Source: Ventosimonas gracilis (GTDB lineage: Bacteria > Pseudomonadota > Gammaproteobacteria > Pseudomonadales > Pseudomonadaceae). From it: 64,000 bases of DNA. The stretch's first letter is position 1. Each line of letters starts with the position of its first letter. Under the pieces are notes generated by a model. That model did no database searches. It had not been told where the DNA came from and saw nothing but the letters and a program-made list of their open reading frames with translations. The stretch lies in assembly GCF_001580025.1 (NCBI RefSeq), contig NZ_LSZO01000157.1:1-64000 (forward strand). The letters are read 5' to 3'. This document shows, piece after piece, positions 19,339-28,791 of this stretch. A program made the translations under genes and the position numbers.

Positions 19339-20336
19339 TTTTTTAGCGCCTCCAAGCGTTCGCGGGCGACGGATTGGCTGGGGTCGCGCTCCAGCGCGAG
19401 TTCGTACCAGTAGCTGGCGGTTTCTGCGTCGGCGCTTTCGATGCAACCGCCGGCTTTAAAGTTAGCCGGGTCGTATTCGCGGGCGTAGGCGAGCGCAATA
19501 ACGGCATCGCCGGATTGCGCTTTGTGGGCGTACAGCCGCTGCACCAGATTGCAGCGTTTGTTTTCTTTGGCGGCGCTAATCAGTGCAAGGACTTCGTCAC
19601 TGCTGGGGCTGGTTTTTAGGCAGCTTTGGATCAGTGCCAAGTCATCCGGGTTTTCAGCTAAAACGGGTGCACTGCATGCGCCTGCTTCGCCGCCCGCTTT
19701 AATATCGGCAGGACTTTGCATAAAGCGCGGTATCAGCCACCAGGCCAGGCCCGCGACAAGAATGGCAAACAGCAACAACAGCAGCCAGCGTAGCCAGCGC
19801 GATTGAGTCCGCTTTGCGGGTTCAGCGGGGGCATCAGGCCGATGCTGTTCCTCTTCCTTATTTTTTTGCTGTTTCTCTTGTTCTTCTTGTTTCTCCTCTT
19901 GTTCTGCCCTTTGCGCTTCCTTTTGTTCTTTCTCTTGCTCTTCCTTTTGTCGCTGCTCCTGCTTGCTTTTTTCTCGTCTTGTCTTGTCGATTGCAGTGCT
20001 GGACAACAGGCTATCGTCAATGCTCAGTACGCCTTGATCGCTACCGTCTGCATTTTGCAGATAGAGCAGATAGGTCATCGTTCTATCTTTGAGTAACGGA
20101 TCTACCAGGCAAGCGCCCACTTGGGCCAATAATTTGCCGTCTTCTTCACGAACATCCGCCAGTGAATTCCAGTATTTGCTGGCACCCCACTTCCCTGCAC
20201 CATCCAAATAGCCGTCGTTTTGATTGTTACGTACGGCAAATTCCAAGGCAGAGGCACCTTGCTTCCAGCCTTGTATCAGCAGTTCGCCTTGGCCGGGGGT
20301 GCCTTCGCGGGTGGGGCGCAGTTCAATTTTTAGCAT
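19335..20336 (-). CDS. Single-pass membrane protein with charged coiled coil, srf operon
   Basis: A 333-residue protein of no family I recognise. Residues 1–112 are a beta-rich, probably cytoplasmic domain. About 118–166 are almost wholly Glu/Lys/Gln (a long coiled coil). Residues 181–203 (WLRWLLLLLFAILVAGLAWW) are one membrane helix. About 215–333 form a helical, TPR- or Sel1-like domain with four cysteines (ACSAP, IQSC, KRCN, GGCIES), which should lie in the periplasm. It starts 3 bases after the srfC stop and overlaps the VWA start. The layout (soluble N-domain, helix, periplasmic C-domain) mirrors SrfA, so the two may act as paired envelope anchors; that is inference. Confidence 0.8.
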   Translation of the reverse strand: MLKIELRPTREGTPGQGELLIQGWKQGASALEFAVRNNQNDGYLDGAGKWGASKYWNSLADVREEDGKLLAQVGACLVDPLLKDRTMTYLLYLQNADGSDQGVLSIDDSLLSSTAIDKTRREKSKQEQRQKEEQEKEQKEAQRAEQEEKQEEQEKQQKNKEEEQHRPDAPAEPAKRTQSRWLRWLLLLLFAILVAGLAWWLIPRFMQSPADIKAGGEAGACSAPVLAENPDDLALIQSCLKTSPSSDEVLALISAAKENKRCNLVQRLYAHKAQSGDAVIALAYAREYDPANFKAGGCIESADAETASYWYELALERDPSQSVARERLEALKK

Positions 20337-20339
20337 GCT

Positions 20340-23072
20340 TTACCCCTGATGCAGACTACGTAAAGTGGTGAGCAGCTCACCGAGGGCTTCGTTTTGTTCG
20401 ATGCTGATTTCAAGTCCGGCGCTGTGCCCGGCGTTGTCTTGGCAGATTTGCCCAAGACCTACCAGCCAGTCGCCGATGTATTGGCGGGTGTAGTCTCGCG
20501 GTTTTTCGGCCAGTTGCGGCAGTGCGTTTTCGCCAAGCGTAGCGGGCGGCTCAAACAGCGGTTTACCGGCGGCGATTTTGCTGGTGGGACGCTCGCTCGC
20601 CGGTTTGCCTGCAAAGCCCAGCCAGCCGATAAAGTCGCCCAGCAGGTTGCTGGCGACCAGCACTTGGCGACCGACCAGTTGCTCACGGCGTGTGCCGATT
20701 TGCTCAACGCTGGTGACGGCTGAAAGCAACAGGCCTTCCAGGTCAAGACGACTGGCGGCGGTGATCAGTTCATCGACCAAGGCTTCAATGGCGGTTTTGT
20801 CAAAGCCTAAAAATCTCATCAGCTTTAGGTTTTCCGGCAAATGGCGCAGATGGGCTATCCATTCGCGCAGTACGGCTTTGGCAAACTGTGCGTCGCTACC
20901 TCGCGCGGCAGGTTTTTCGGCCTTGGTTTCAAACAATGGTGCGCTCGTGCTGCCGAACAGGTCAAAGCCTTGATCGTCATCCTCGCTGTCACCCAAGTCG
21001 AGCGCCCCATCACTGGCAGCGGTTGGCATGGTTTCGCTGGCCGCTTGATCGTCCGGCGGCGCCTCTTCTTCTGCTCGCAGATAGAGCGGGCGCAGCAGTT
21101 CAGGCGGCAGCTCTAGATGGCTTAGTAGCTCACCCAGCAGTGCGCGGCGCGGCCAGATGGCTTGGGAGATTTGCTCAGCGATTTGCCGTTTTTTCGCCAG
21201 TTCCCCACTGCCTTCACCTTGAAACCAGCGCCCCAGGCGGCTTTCCAAGCCCAGCAGGATTTCATCCAGTTGTTCAGCAATACGCTTAAGTTTTACCTCA
21301 AGTGTCGCCACTTCGCTTAAATAGCGAGCAATGCGACCCACGCCGCCTTCGTTTAGCGCAAGTACGGCATCCCAAGCCGCTTCGGGGTCTTGGATATGCA
21401 GGCGTACGGCTTCATCTTCGCAAAAGGTTTTGCGCATCAGCGCAAGCTGTGTTTCGGCGTTGGCGCTGATGCCCTGCTCTCGATTATCCGCATCCTTCTC
21501 AATAAAACTGACGTCCATCACCGGGTTGCGCGCCAAAAAGGTATTGGCAAAGGGCGCGCCATTACTCCAATCGATCAGCCAAGAATGTTTGCCAAACAGC
21601 TCCAGCATGCAGCCTTTGAGCATGCCTGTACCACGCCCCCAGCTACTGCTTAAGATGTCTTCGTTTTGGCTTAGCCCTCGCGCCTGCCTGATGTCGAATT
21701 TAGTGATCACCCAAAGCAAACCGGGTTTGCGCCTGGCACGTTGTTCGGGAGTGGCTCCTTGCGTTTTCTCAATCCAGTGCGTTAATACCTCATCGACGTT
21801 GTTGTTAAGTTCCAACTGAACATCGGATGAAGTACAAAAAATCAGCACGTTCATTTCTTGGTTGTCGGTATAGCGCTCGAACAGGTAAGCCACTTTGCCG
21901 CGCAAAATCATTTGTGCGACGGCATTGGGGTTTTCCCCACCGACTTCGACTTTCATGCCCTCCATCGATAAGGTCGATGCTTTAAACCTGCCGCGATAGC
22001 CGGGAAAATCCAGCAAGTCCACCTGTTCAAACAAAGGCTGTGCGGTCGGTTCAAGCAGTGGAATCACCAGCTCAGTGGTCAACACCGCCAGTTGTGACAG
22101 GGGAAGCTCGACCTCTTGCGCAAGTTCACCGTCTTTGCTCGGACATACCCTAATAGCCTTTTGATCGCGCCCTAATCGGTTCAGCGTATCGACATTGAGC
22201 ATGCTGCCAGACTGTGACAGCCCGCCTTTTTCGGTTTCGTGCACCAGGGCGGTCAGTGGCGCAAAGACGCTTTCGGCATGCCCAAGGCGCGCCAGTGTCT
22301 GCGCAAAATCCTGATAGGTACGGGTAAGTTCGGGGATTTCATTCCAGATAATGGAGAACAACTGGCTGCGTCCACTGCCGTCAAGCTTTGGCGCAAGTCT
22401 TATTGCGCTTGCCCAATAATCGTTCGGTAAATCGGTCAGCAGTGCCGAGAAGTTCTGCTGTAAATAATCCCAGAGTGAAACCACGTCATCTTCAGTCACG
22501 CCGGGCACGCTCTGTTTTGAGTTTACGCAGCGCTTGTCCAACTCCTTTAGCACCTGGGCAATGCGCCCGTTATCAAAGCGATACTGGACTTTGCCCTTGT
22601 CAAAATCGCTAAAAAAGGAGTTAGCCAGTATTTTGGCGATTTCCACTTCGCTAAAAAGTTTTAGTCTCAGCGGAAAACCTTCAGGCGTTGGTACTTGCGT
22701 GCGGGTAAAGCGAGTAACCAGTGCGGTGGCCTCCACACCGCCGCCGGGCGGGTTGATATGTTGAAGAAAATCCAGGCGTTTGCCATCTAGCAAGGTTTCC
22801 AGCTTGCCGTTTTTTCCGGCGACCATCGATGAAACCAGGTAGGACTTGCCCGCTTGCGACATACCGAAAAAACCCACCGTAATCGGCAGTTCAGACACGC
22901 TTCCCAAGCGTTTGGCGTTATTGCGGATACGGCGCAAGCTCAAAATCAGGTCATCGGCTTCGTTATCGAGCCTTGGCGCAGCGCTTCGCGTGGTTTGCGT
23001 CCATTCAATGGCTTTTCCTGCATTTTGGTAGAGGCTCGCCCAGTCGGTGGCCAGCTTTTTAGGGTCTGTCAT
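20340..23072 (-). CDS. srfC: SrfC-like putative virulence factor, dynamin-like GTPase
   Basis: A 910-residue protein of the SrfC (putative bacterial virulence factor) family. A GTPase domain fills the first half: G1 GMSQAGKS at residues 70–77, a glycine-rich switch region (NPPGGGVEATA, about 107–117), G3 DFPG at 355–358 and G4 TKFD at 457–460. The spacing is wide, with large insertions, as in dynamin-like proteins. The second half is helical with an acidic, disordered stretch (about 675–720). No signal peptide. Its start overlaps the srfB stop by 4 bases, so SrfB and SrfC are probably made in fixed ratio. SrfC was named in Salmonella as an SsrB-regulated gene; biochemical function is not established. 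Confidence 0.88.
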   Translation of the reverse strand: MTDPKKLATDWASLYQNAGKAIEWTQTTRSAAPRLDNEADDLILSLRRIRNNAKRLGSVSELPITVGFFGMSQAGKSYLVSSMVAGKNGKLETLLDGKRLDFLQHINPPGGGVEATALVTRFTRTQVPTPEGFPLRLKLFSEVEIAKILANSFFSDFDKGKVQYRFDNGRIAQVLKELDKRCVNSKQSVPGVTEDDVVSLWDYLQQNFSALLTDLPNDYWASAIRLAPKLDGSGRSQLFSIIWNEIPELTRTYQDFAQTLARLGHAESVFAPLTALVHETEKGGLSQSGSMLNVDTLNRLGRDQKAIRVCPSKDGELAQEVELPLSQLAVLTTELVIPLLEPTAQPLFEQVDLLDFPGYRGRFKASTLSMEGMKVEVGGENPNAVAQMILRGKVAYLFERYTDNQEMNVLIFCTSSDVQLELNNNVDEVLTHWIEKTQGATPEQRARRKPGLLWVITKFDIRQARGLSQNEDILSSSWGRGTGMLKGCMLELFGKHSWLIDWSNGAPFANTFLARNPVMDVSFIEKDADNREQGISANAETQLALMRKTFCEDEAVRLHIQDPEAAWDAVLALNEGGVGRIARYLSEVATLEVKLKRIAEQLDEILLGLESRLGRWFQGEGSGELAKKRQIAEQISQAIWPRRALLGELLSHLELPPELLRPLYLRAEEEAPPDDQAASETMPTAASDGALDLGDSEDDDQGFDLFGSTSAPLFETKAEKPAARGSDAQFAKAVLREWIAHLRHLPENLKLMRFLGFDKTAIEALVDELITAASRLDLEGLLLSAVTSVEQIGTRREQLVGRQVLVASNLLGDFIGWLGFAGKPASERPTSKIAAGKPLFEPPATLGENALPQLAEKPRDYTRQYIGDWLVGLGQICQDNAGHSAGLEISIEQNEALGELLTTLRSLHQG

Positions 23073-26047
23073 TTGCGAAATACACTCCCGCTATCGAGCC
23101 AGTAATGGGTCTCAGCCAAACCGCTGTCATCCAAGGTATTAAGCCGCAGGCGAATATGCGCACGGCTCACTGAGCCGCTTTCTGATTCAGCGCCCAAAAA
23201 TTCAAAGGTTTCGCTGCCTTCGCTTTGATTACGTGAGGGTTTGATGCCAAGGCGCACCTTCAGCACCAGCCCTTGCGAGGCCACGCGCTCGCGCAGTTTG
23301 TCATTCTCGATGGAAAGCACATAGAGCGGCGCGGCAGCCCAGCGTTCGCTTTCAAGCTGGCGAAACCCCAGGCGCAGTGTGCCGCGCATCTCAAAGGTCG
23401 TATCCGGCAATTGGTAATCGGGATTATCCAAATCAATATCGCGAAAGTAGACGTTGGCCTCTTTGATGAGATTGTTGTTGTCGATTTGCCCTAAAAATTT
23501 CAGCGTGGAATAAGCGCGAAATTCCGTCGAACGGAAGAAGAAGTTGGGCAGGCGCAGTTTATGCGCGAGTAAACACAGCATTGCCCCCACCGCAGCGGTC
23601 GTTTTGGGGTCTTCAATGCGTCCTTCTTTGTGGAACGGATACCAACCGCCGGTACGGTAATGATTAAGCGGGACAATGCGCGAAGGCGGCAGCGGCAGGA
23701 ATTTACGTAAAAGCGCCTGCACTCCGGGCAAGCGCGACGGGCGACCGGTTAAGAGCAGCACGTCCGCCGAGTACTGATCAAGCACCTCGCACAGTGCTTT
23801 TAACGGTTTGGCAATGTTCATCCGATCGCTGATAAAGGCTTCGTGCACGCGGCGCAAAAGGACATTAAGCGGCACGCTCAGTATGTCAAAGCGCTCAGGC
23901 GGGCTGCCTGCCGCGCGGCGCACGGCGCTGGCAAAGTAATCGAGCACATCCGCCGTTGGCGTATCGCCCGGCAGCAGTTCGCCAAAGGTACCGGTAAACT
24001 GCACGGCCTCCTCCAGCGGGTCGTAGTGCTCGTAGGCTTTAAGCAGCGCCAGCCCCAGTGGGGCGAAAATTTGCAGGGTAAGCTGCTGGCGCAATACGCC
24101 TTCTTGTACCGAAAGCGGCTCGCTGCCAATCAAGCGCGACAGCAGCGCATCGGCATTATTCAGGCCAAAACGCTGCAAGGCGCTACCCAGCGCGGGCAGG
24201 ATAAACAGTGCGATAACATCGAGCAGGATGTCGTCACCGGCTAGCTTAAAGCCGTCACGAAAGCGCTGTTTCGGCTTGATATAAACGTTACTGCCCTGCC
24301 CTTCGTCCAGCAGGTATTCGCTAACCACCAAATCCGTGGTGCCGCCTCCAATATCGATGGAGGCAATGCACAGGCCGTTGTTTTGTACGCGGCCTGCGCG
24401 GCGCATGGCGGCAAAAAATTCTTCGGGGCGACCGGCAAAGTGGTTCTGCGTTTCGTTAAACAGGTAGACCACTTGCGCACAGGTTGCTTCGTCCCACTGT
24501 ACATGCACTTGCGGCAACGACGGGCGGGCGCTTTGGCGGCTTGACTCGTCGCTTAACTGGATAGGTTCATCGGCGCCATGCCAACCGTTTGCCTTCCACA
24601 CCAATCCAACCGCTTGTTCCATGGATTTGGCGAAAATTTCCCGCTCCGGCTTGGGCATGGACGGCGGCACGGTCAGGATAATGGAACGCAGATGACGCGG
24701 CACGCGCGAATGGCTCATACGTAGCCTTTGCGCCGGACTGTTGATTTGCATCAGCGCCTGCGCCAACACCTCGCAGAGCATAAAACACATTAACGAACTG
24801 CGTGAATAGTGCGGATGAAATACCGGCATGCGGTCATCCGGCGGCAGGCTGTAGAGCGCCTGGCCTTTGTCGTTAATCAGGCTGGCAACCGGTGCGGCGG
24901 TGGCGTGTGGCTCAATGTCGGTCTTGACATAGGCGCAGTTAAAGCGCCAGCCAGGACCGTAGCCGTCCTCATCCCACAGGTAGCGTTTGGGGCTGGAAAG
25001 CCCGGTCGAGCCTTCAGTGCCGCGCCTTCTGGAAGCCAGCCTGCCCGCCTCGCGGCCAATGCGGGCAATGGTCGGCCATTGAAAAGCATCACGTAGGCCA
25101 CTGCGCGCTGACCAATGGTCTTTGCCAAACACCGCTTGGGCAAATTCCACACGGCTTTCAAAAGGCTCAGGGTAAACCTGTTCGGGCTGGCTTAAATCGC
25201 GCAGGCACAGCTCGTAACGCTTGCTCAAACCATCACTTTCTTGCGGATGGTCTTCAATCAAAATGCCGCAGGTGCGCGAGTTGCCGACATCCAGCACCAG
25301 GTCCACGGCAATCGGCACCAGGTCTTTAGCTTGATTGGAGACCAGTTTGACCTCTGGCAAGCTAAGCGCCGTGCCGAGCAGGTGCAAAAAGTTAAGGTAA
25401 TGCGCCTGGTGATAAAGCTGCTGGCATTCGTCTTCGATGTCATCCGGCTGCATGCGCAGTGGCGGCAACTTGGCCTGCTCGCAAAATACTTCGCGCAGCC
25501 AGCCGTCTACCCAGCCCAAATCGAGAAACCAGCCCATTTCATCCGATTGGTGCGCCAGCGCAAAGGCAGCGCCTGCGCGAATGTCTGCCTCGCTCGGGGC
25601 AAGGTAAGCAGTGCCTTCGCGGCGTTCCAGTACGCGCGTATCAAAGGCGAAGGTCAAACAATGGGTATTGCCGTCTACATCCGCCTCGGGCAAGGCGAGC
25701 AGTCGCGCCCGCACCCAGTTAAGCGGGCCAGCCGCGTCAAAATGCCTGGGTGGGGTAAAGCGAAAAAACGGCAGCGGCAGCCATAAACCTTCGAGCAGGC
25801 TGAGCGAGGTTTCCAGCGCCACGCTGTAATCCGCGCCCACCGCTTTGCCGGGTTCAGCCGGATGGTAAAAGTTGTTGCTGCGCTCGTCATACTTAAGCCG
25901 TGCCAGCGGTGCATCCGGTGCCGGACGAACAAATTCACCCGGCATTTGGCGGCGCAAATCCAGTTGCAGAACAAAATCCACAAACTGCACACCGCTGCCC
26001 ATCACTAGAGTGATGCGCTCTTCGTAATCCATCTTTTGCGCAAACAT
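23069..26047 (-). CDS. srfB: SrfB-like virulence factor, Hsp70/actin-fold ATPase
   Basis: A 992-residue protein of the SrfB family. The central part has the three nucleotide-binding motifs of the Hsp70/actin superfamily: phosphate-1 LDVGNSRTCG near 252–261, phosphate-2 SIDIGGGTTDLVV at 563–575, and the adenosine motif LLLTGRPSRLPG at 764–775. The first 240 and last 170 residues are family-specific. No signal peptide or membrane helix, so it acts in the cytoplasm. It starts 6 bases after the srfA stop and overlaps srfC by 4 bases. The start is ATG at 26047; an in-frame ATG at 26032 is possible. Named from Salmonella srfB; function unknown. Confidence 0.9.
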   Translation of the reverse strand: MFAQKMDYEERITLVMGSGVQFVDFVLQLDLRRQMPGEFVRPAPDAPLARLKYDERSNNFYHPAEPGKAVGADYSVALETSLSLLEGLWLPLPFFRFTPPRHFDAAGPLNWVRARLLALPEADVDGNTHCLTFAFDTRVLERREGTAYLAPSEADIRAGAAFALAHQSDEMGWFLDLGWVDGWLREVFCEQAKLPPLRMQPDDIEDECQQLYHQAHYLNFLHLLGTALSLPEVKLVSNQAKDLVPIAVDLVLDVGNSRTCGILIEDHPQESDGLSKRYELCLRDLSQPEQVYPEPFESRVEFAQAVFGKDHWSARSGLRDAFQWPTIARIGREAGRLASRRRGTEGSTGLSSPKRYLWDEDGYGPGWRFNCAYVKTDIEPHATAAPVASLINDKGQALYSLPPDDRMPVFHPHYSRSSLMCFMLCEVLAQALMQINSPAQRLRMSHSRVPRHLRSIILTVPPSMPKPEREIFAKSMEQAVGLVWKANGWHGADEPIQLSDESSRQSARPSLPQVHVQWDEATCAQVVYLFNETQNHFAGRPEEFFAAMRRAGRVQNNGLCIASIDIGGGTTDLVVSEYLLDEGQGSNVYIKPKQRFRDGFKLAGDDILLDVIALFILPALGSALQRFGLNNADALLSRLIGSEPLSVQEGVLRQQLTLQIFAPLGLALLKAYEHYDPLEEAVQFTGTFGELLPGDTPTADVLDYFASAVRRAAGSPPERFDILSVPLNVLLRRVHEAFISDRMNIAKPLKALCEVLDQYSADVLLLTGRPSRLPGVQALLRKFLPLPPSRIVPLNHYRTGGWYPFHKEGRIEDPKTTAAVGAMLCLLAHKLRLPNFFFRSTEFRAYSTLKFLGQIDNNNLIKEANVYFRDIDLDNPDYQLPDTTFEMRGTLRLGFRQLESERWAAAPLYVLSIENDKLRERVASQGLVLKVRLGIKPSRNQSEGSETFEFLGAESESGSVSRAHIRLRLNTLDDSGLAETHYWLDSGSVFRK

Positions 26048-26053
26048 AGGGCG

Positions 26054-27370
26054 TTATTTTCCGTTCTCGTTTTTTCGCATGCTCATGGGGATGCGCTGAT
26101 TCTGGTAGTTGCCTTGGCAGTCGGCAGCGTTTTCACCTTTGCCACTTTCACATTGCACTTGCGGCATGCTGTAGCGGCTGCCGTCGCTGCAACGGGCCTG
26201 GTCCTGGCTGTTAATACCCAGTCGTCCGCCCTGCATGGTCGCGCTAACCGGCCCACGGCATTCCACACCATCAGCGCGCTGGATGCGTACCTCGCCCTGG
26301 CCGTTTTCGAACTCATAATCCAAACGCAGCGGCTGGCCGGTCTGCGCATCCTGAATGCCCGCGCCCGCCCGCCATTTGCCGTTAAGGAAATCGGTTGAAC
26401 CGTTTTCTATGGCTTGCGGCGGAATGGCTAACGGATCGCCTTGCCGCTGAGGTTGTACAGGCGGCATTGCAGCAGCGGGCGGCATGGGCGGCTGTCCATC
26501 CTCTTGCTGCTCGGCACCTTGCAACTGAGGCGTCTCGGCGGCAGGGTTATCCGCTTGCGGTAATGCGCCATTGTCCTCTGCTGCGCCTGAGCCGTCCAAA
26601 TTCTCACTCGTATTAGCGCCACCCCCATTGATGCCTGGCAGTGCCTGCAAACCGATGTCTGGCATATCCGGCAAATGAGTACCGGGCAGCCCAGGCAAAT
26701 CGATGTCATCCAGCCCAAAGGGCAGCTTGACTTGTGGCGCACAGGCACGCAGCAAAAACAGCAGTAAAAGCAGCAACAACAATAAAAGCAAAAGCCAGCG
26801 TAACCAACGCCAGAAGGATTTTTTCTTGGGCACAGGTGCCGGCGAAACAGCGGCGGCTTCAACAGGAGCAGGCGCGGCAGGAGCAGGCGGCGGCGGACGC
26901 AGATAGAGCAGCGGATTGGACGCTTGCGCCCCCAGTGCGGCAAAGCCCCAAAAGGTTACAACCGGCTTGCCATCAACCAGATAGACATGCTCGCTACTGG
27001 GGAAATGCACCGCTTCGCGCAGTAGACGGGCGAAAATTTGCTTCTCGCGATTGGCGGCATCGTCTTGCATCTGCTGTGCGGTAGCGAGCAGCTCAGTGCG
27101 CAGGGTTTCCAGCTTGGCGAGCGCGTCGCGGCGCTCTTCGTCGGTCGCCGAACTCCAAGGGATCACATCGCCTGCAAAGGGCCCATACCAATCAAAGCTC
27201 TCGCCGCTTTCACTGGGTTGCACCAATGCCAAACAATTGGCCGCATCCGTGCCCAGCTTTAAGCGGATGGTTTCACGCAGCGGTAAGGCCGCGCTGTAGA
27301 CCGGCTGCCCATCCGCCCCCAACGCCTGAAACTCCCGCGCTCCCCCGCTACGCAGCAATGCTCCGGGCAT
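26054..27370 (-). CDS. srfA: SrfA-like membrane protein, first gene of the srf operon
   Basis: A 438-residue protein from the ATG at 27370, chosen because GGAG lies about 7 bases upstream; a longer reading from 27433 lacks one. Residues 1–155 are a cytoplasmic domain with a helical stretch (about 75–110). A proline-rich linker follows, then one membrane helix of almost pure leucine (about 187–208) behind KKKSFWRWLR. The periplasmic part has a low-complexity Gly/Pro/Gln linker and a C-terminal beta-rich domain (about 330–430) with three or four cysteines. Assignment to SrfA rests on the position ahead of srfB–srfC and the N-terminal LLRSGGAREFQALGADGQPVYS segment, remembered as SrfA-like. It is divergent from carA. 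Confidence 0.72.
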   Translation of the reverse strand: MPGALLRSGGAREFQALGADGQPVYSAALPLRETIRLKLGTDAANCLALVQPSESGESFDWYGPFAGDVIPWSSATDEERRDALAKLETLRTELLATAQQMQDDAANREKQIFARLLREAVHFPSSEHVYLVDGKPVVTFWGFAALGAQASNPLLYLRPPPPAPAAPAPVEAAAVSPAPVPKKKSFWRWLRWLLLLLLLLLLLLFLLRACAPQVKLPFGLDDIDLPGLPGTHLPDMPDIGLQALPGINGGGANTSENLDGSGAAEDNGALPQADNPAAETPQLQGAEQQEDGQPPMPPAAAMPPVQPQRQGDPLAIPPQAIENGSTDFLNGKWRAGAGIQDAQTGQPLRLDYEFENGQGEVRIQRADGVECRGPVSATMQGGRLGINSQDQARCSDGSRYSMPQVQCESGKGENAADCQGNYQNQRIPMSMRKNENGK

Positions 27371-27535
27371 ATTGTGCTCTCCGTCTGTCCCTTTAGCGCA
27401 AGCCTTGTAGTATGCCCAAGTCACAGTTCCCACTACAAGAGACGCCTACACTCGCCGGGCGCTTATATAAACGTCATCACTGACTTATTGATAATCCCTG
27501 TGGATTTTTGCGCCTCTTTTCTCTAAAATCACCGC

Positions 27536-27615
27536 TTTAGTGCGGCCACTAAAATTGCAGACAGGATTTGTAAGCCAACGCAAAGCGGGATGACAGCACA
27601 GTCATTCCGCTTTTT
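27536..27615 (+). promoter_or_regulatory. carA leader with early hairpin and terminator-like stem (attenuator candidate)
   Basis: A small hairpin TTTAGTG/CACTAAA (27536–27553) is followed by a 13-pair stem, 27582–27594 with 27601–27613 (one G·T pair, 6-base loop), ending in a T-run (27611–27615). It lies 35 bases upstream of the carA start. An in-frame GTG at 27540 would encode 17 residues with stop at 27591–27593, inside the terminator arm. A TAAAAT box at 27524–27529 could be the -10. This is the layout of transcription attenuation; which signal controls it (pyrimidine or arginine) is inferred from the pathway. Confidence 0.6.
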
Positions 27616-27650
27616 ACTATCTGCTGCTTCGTTGTTTTTCGGAGGTTTTC

Positions 27651-28781
27651 TTGACACAGCCCGCCATTCTTGCGCTTGCGGACGGCAGCGTTTTTCAGGG
27701 TGTCGCCATTGGCGGCGAAGGTTTTGCCGTTGGCGAGGTGGTCTTTAATACCGCGATGACCGGCTATCAGGAAATCCTGACCGACCCGTCTTACGCCCGC
27801 CAATTGGTGACTTTAACTTACCCGCATATCGGTAATACCGGCACCAATCTTGAGGACGGCGAATCGGTGCGCGTACAGGCCGCGGGGCTGATTATCCGCG
27901 ACCTGCCGCTACTGGCCAGCAACTGGCGCAATAAGCAATCGCTTGAGGGTTATCTCAAGGAAAACGGCACGGTTGCCATTGCAGGTATTGATACTCGCCG
28001 CTTGACCCGTCTGCTGCGTGAAAAAGGCGCACTAAACGGCTGCATCATGAGCGGCGAACAGGCCAGTATCGATAAGGCGCTGGAGCTTGCCCGCGCTTTC
28101 GGCGGCCTTAAAGGCATGGATTTAGCCAAAGAAGTCAGTTGCCGTGCGCCCTATCAATGGCGTGAAAGCGAGTGGGATTTGGCAACCGACAGCCATCCCG
28201 TGCGCACCCTGGACGAACTGCCGCTGCATGTGGTCGCCTATGACTTTGGCGTTAAGCGCAATATCTTGCGCATGTTGGTGGCACGCGGCTGCTTGATCAC
28301 CGTGGTTCCGGCGCAAACGCCGGCCAAAGAGGTGCTGGCGTTAAAGCCCGATGGCGTGTTTCTCTCCAACGGCCCGGGCGACCCCGAGCCTTGCGATTAC
28401 GCGATTAACGCAACGCGCGAACTACTGCAAAGTCGCATCCCGATCTTTGGTATCTGCTTGGGTCATCAGCTACTGGCACTCGCCTCGGGAGCAACAACGG
28501 TCAAAATGAAACACGGCCATCACGGCGCCAACCATCCGGTGCAGGATTTGGCGACTGGCGAGGTGCTGATCAGCAGTCAAAACCACGGCTTTGCGGTGGA
28601 TGAGGCGAGCCTTCCGGCGACGCTTCGCGCCACTCATCGCTCGCTATTTGACGGCACGCTACAAGGCATTGAACGCACCGATGCGCCCGCCTTTAGCTTT
28701 CAAGGCCATCCTGAAGCCAGCCCCGGCCCGCATGATGTCGCCGGTCTGTTTGACCGCTTTGTCCACAGCATGATGCGCTAA
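27651..28781 (+). CDS. carA: Carbamoyl-phosphate synthase small (glutaminase) subunit
   Basis: Hydrolyses glutamine and feeds ammonia to CarB for carbamoyl phosphate, used in pyrimidine and arginine synthesis. The 376-residue protein starts at TTG 27651 (GGAGG at 27641–27645), giving the canonical [16 protein letters not shown]. Family motifs: [16 protein letters not shown], the class I amidotransferase nucleophile in [15 protein letters not shown], and [11 protein letters not shown] with the catalytic histidine and glutamate. A terminator-like leader precedes it. A LysE-type exporter gene begins 10 bases downstream. Confidence 0.97.
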   Translation: MTQPAILALADGSVFQGVAIGGEGFAVGEVVFNTAMTGYQEILTDPSYARQLVTLTYPHIGNTGTNLEDGESVRVQAAGLIIRDLPLLASNWRNKQSLEGYLKENGTVAIAGIDTRRLTRLLREKGALNGCIMSGEQASIDKALELARAFGGLKGMDLAKEVSCRAPYQWRESEWDLATDSHPVRTLDELPLHVVAYDFGVKRNILRMLVARGCLITVVPAQTPAKEVLALKPDGVFLSNGPGDPEPCDYAINATRELLQSRIPIFGICLGHQLLALASGATTVKMKHGHHGANHPVQDLATGEVLISSQNHGFAVDEASLPATLRATHRSLFDGTLQGIERTDAPAFSFQGHPEASPGPHDVAGLFDRFVHSMMR

Positions 28782-28791
28782 GGCTTATCCG

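Noticed and set aside
19339..19446. A 36-residue longer start for the VWA protein
   Set aside because: The added arginine-rich residues are the upstream gene read in another frame; the ATG at 19338 overlaps the upstream stop in the usual way.
19803..20096. Phe/Leu-rich open frames opposite the coiled-coil gene
   Set aside because: They are the antisense of a Glu/Lys-rich coiled coil, which produces Leu/Phe/Ser runs; no start signal.
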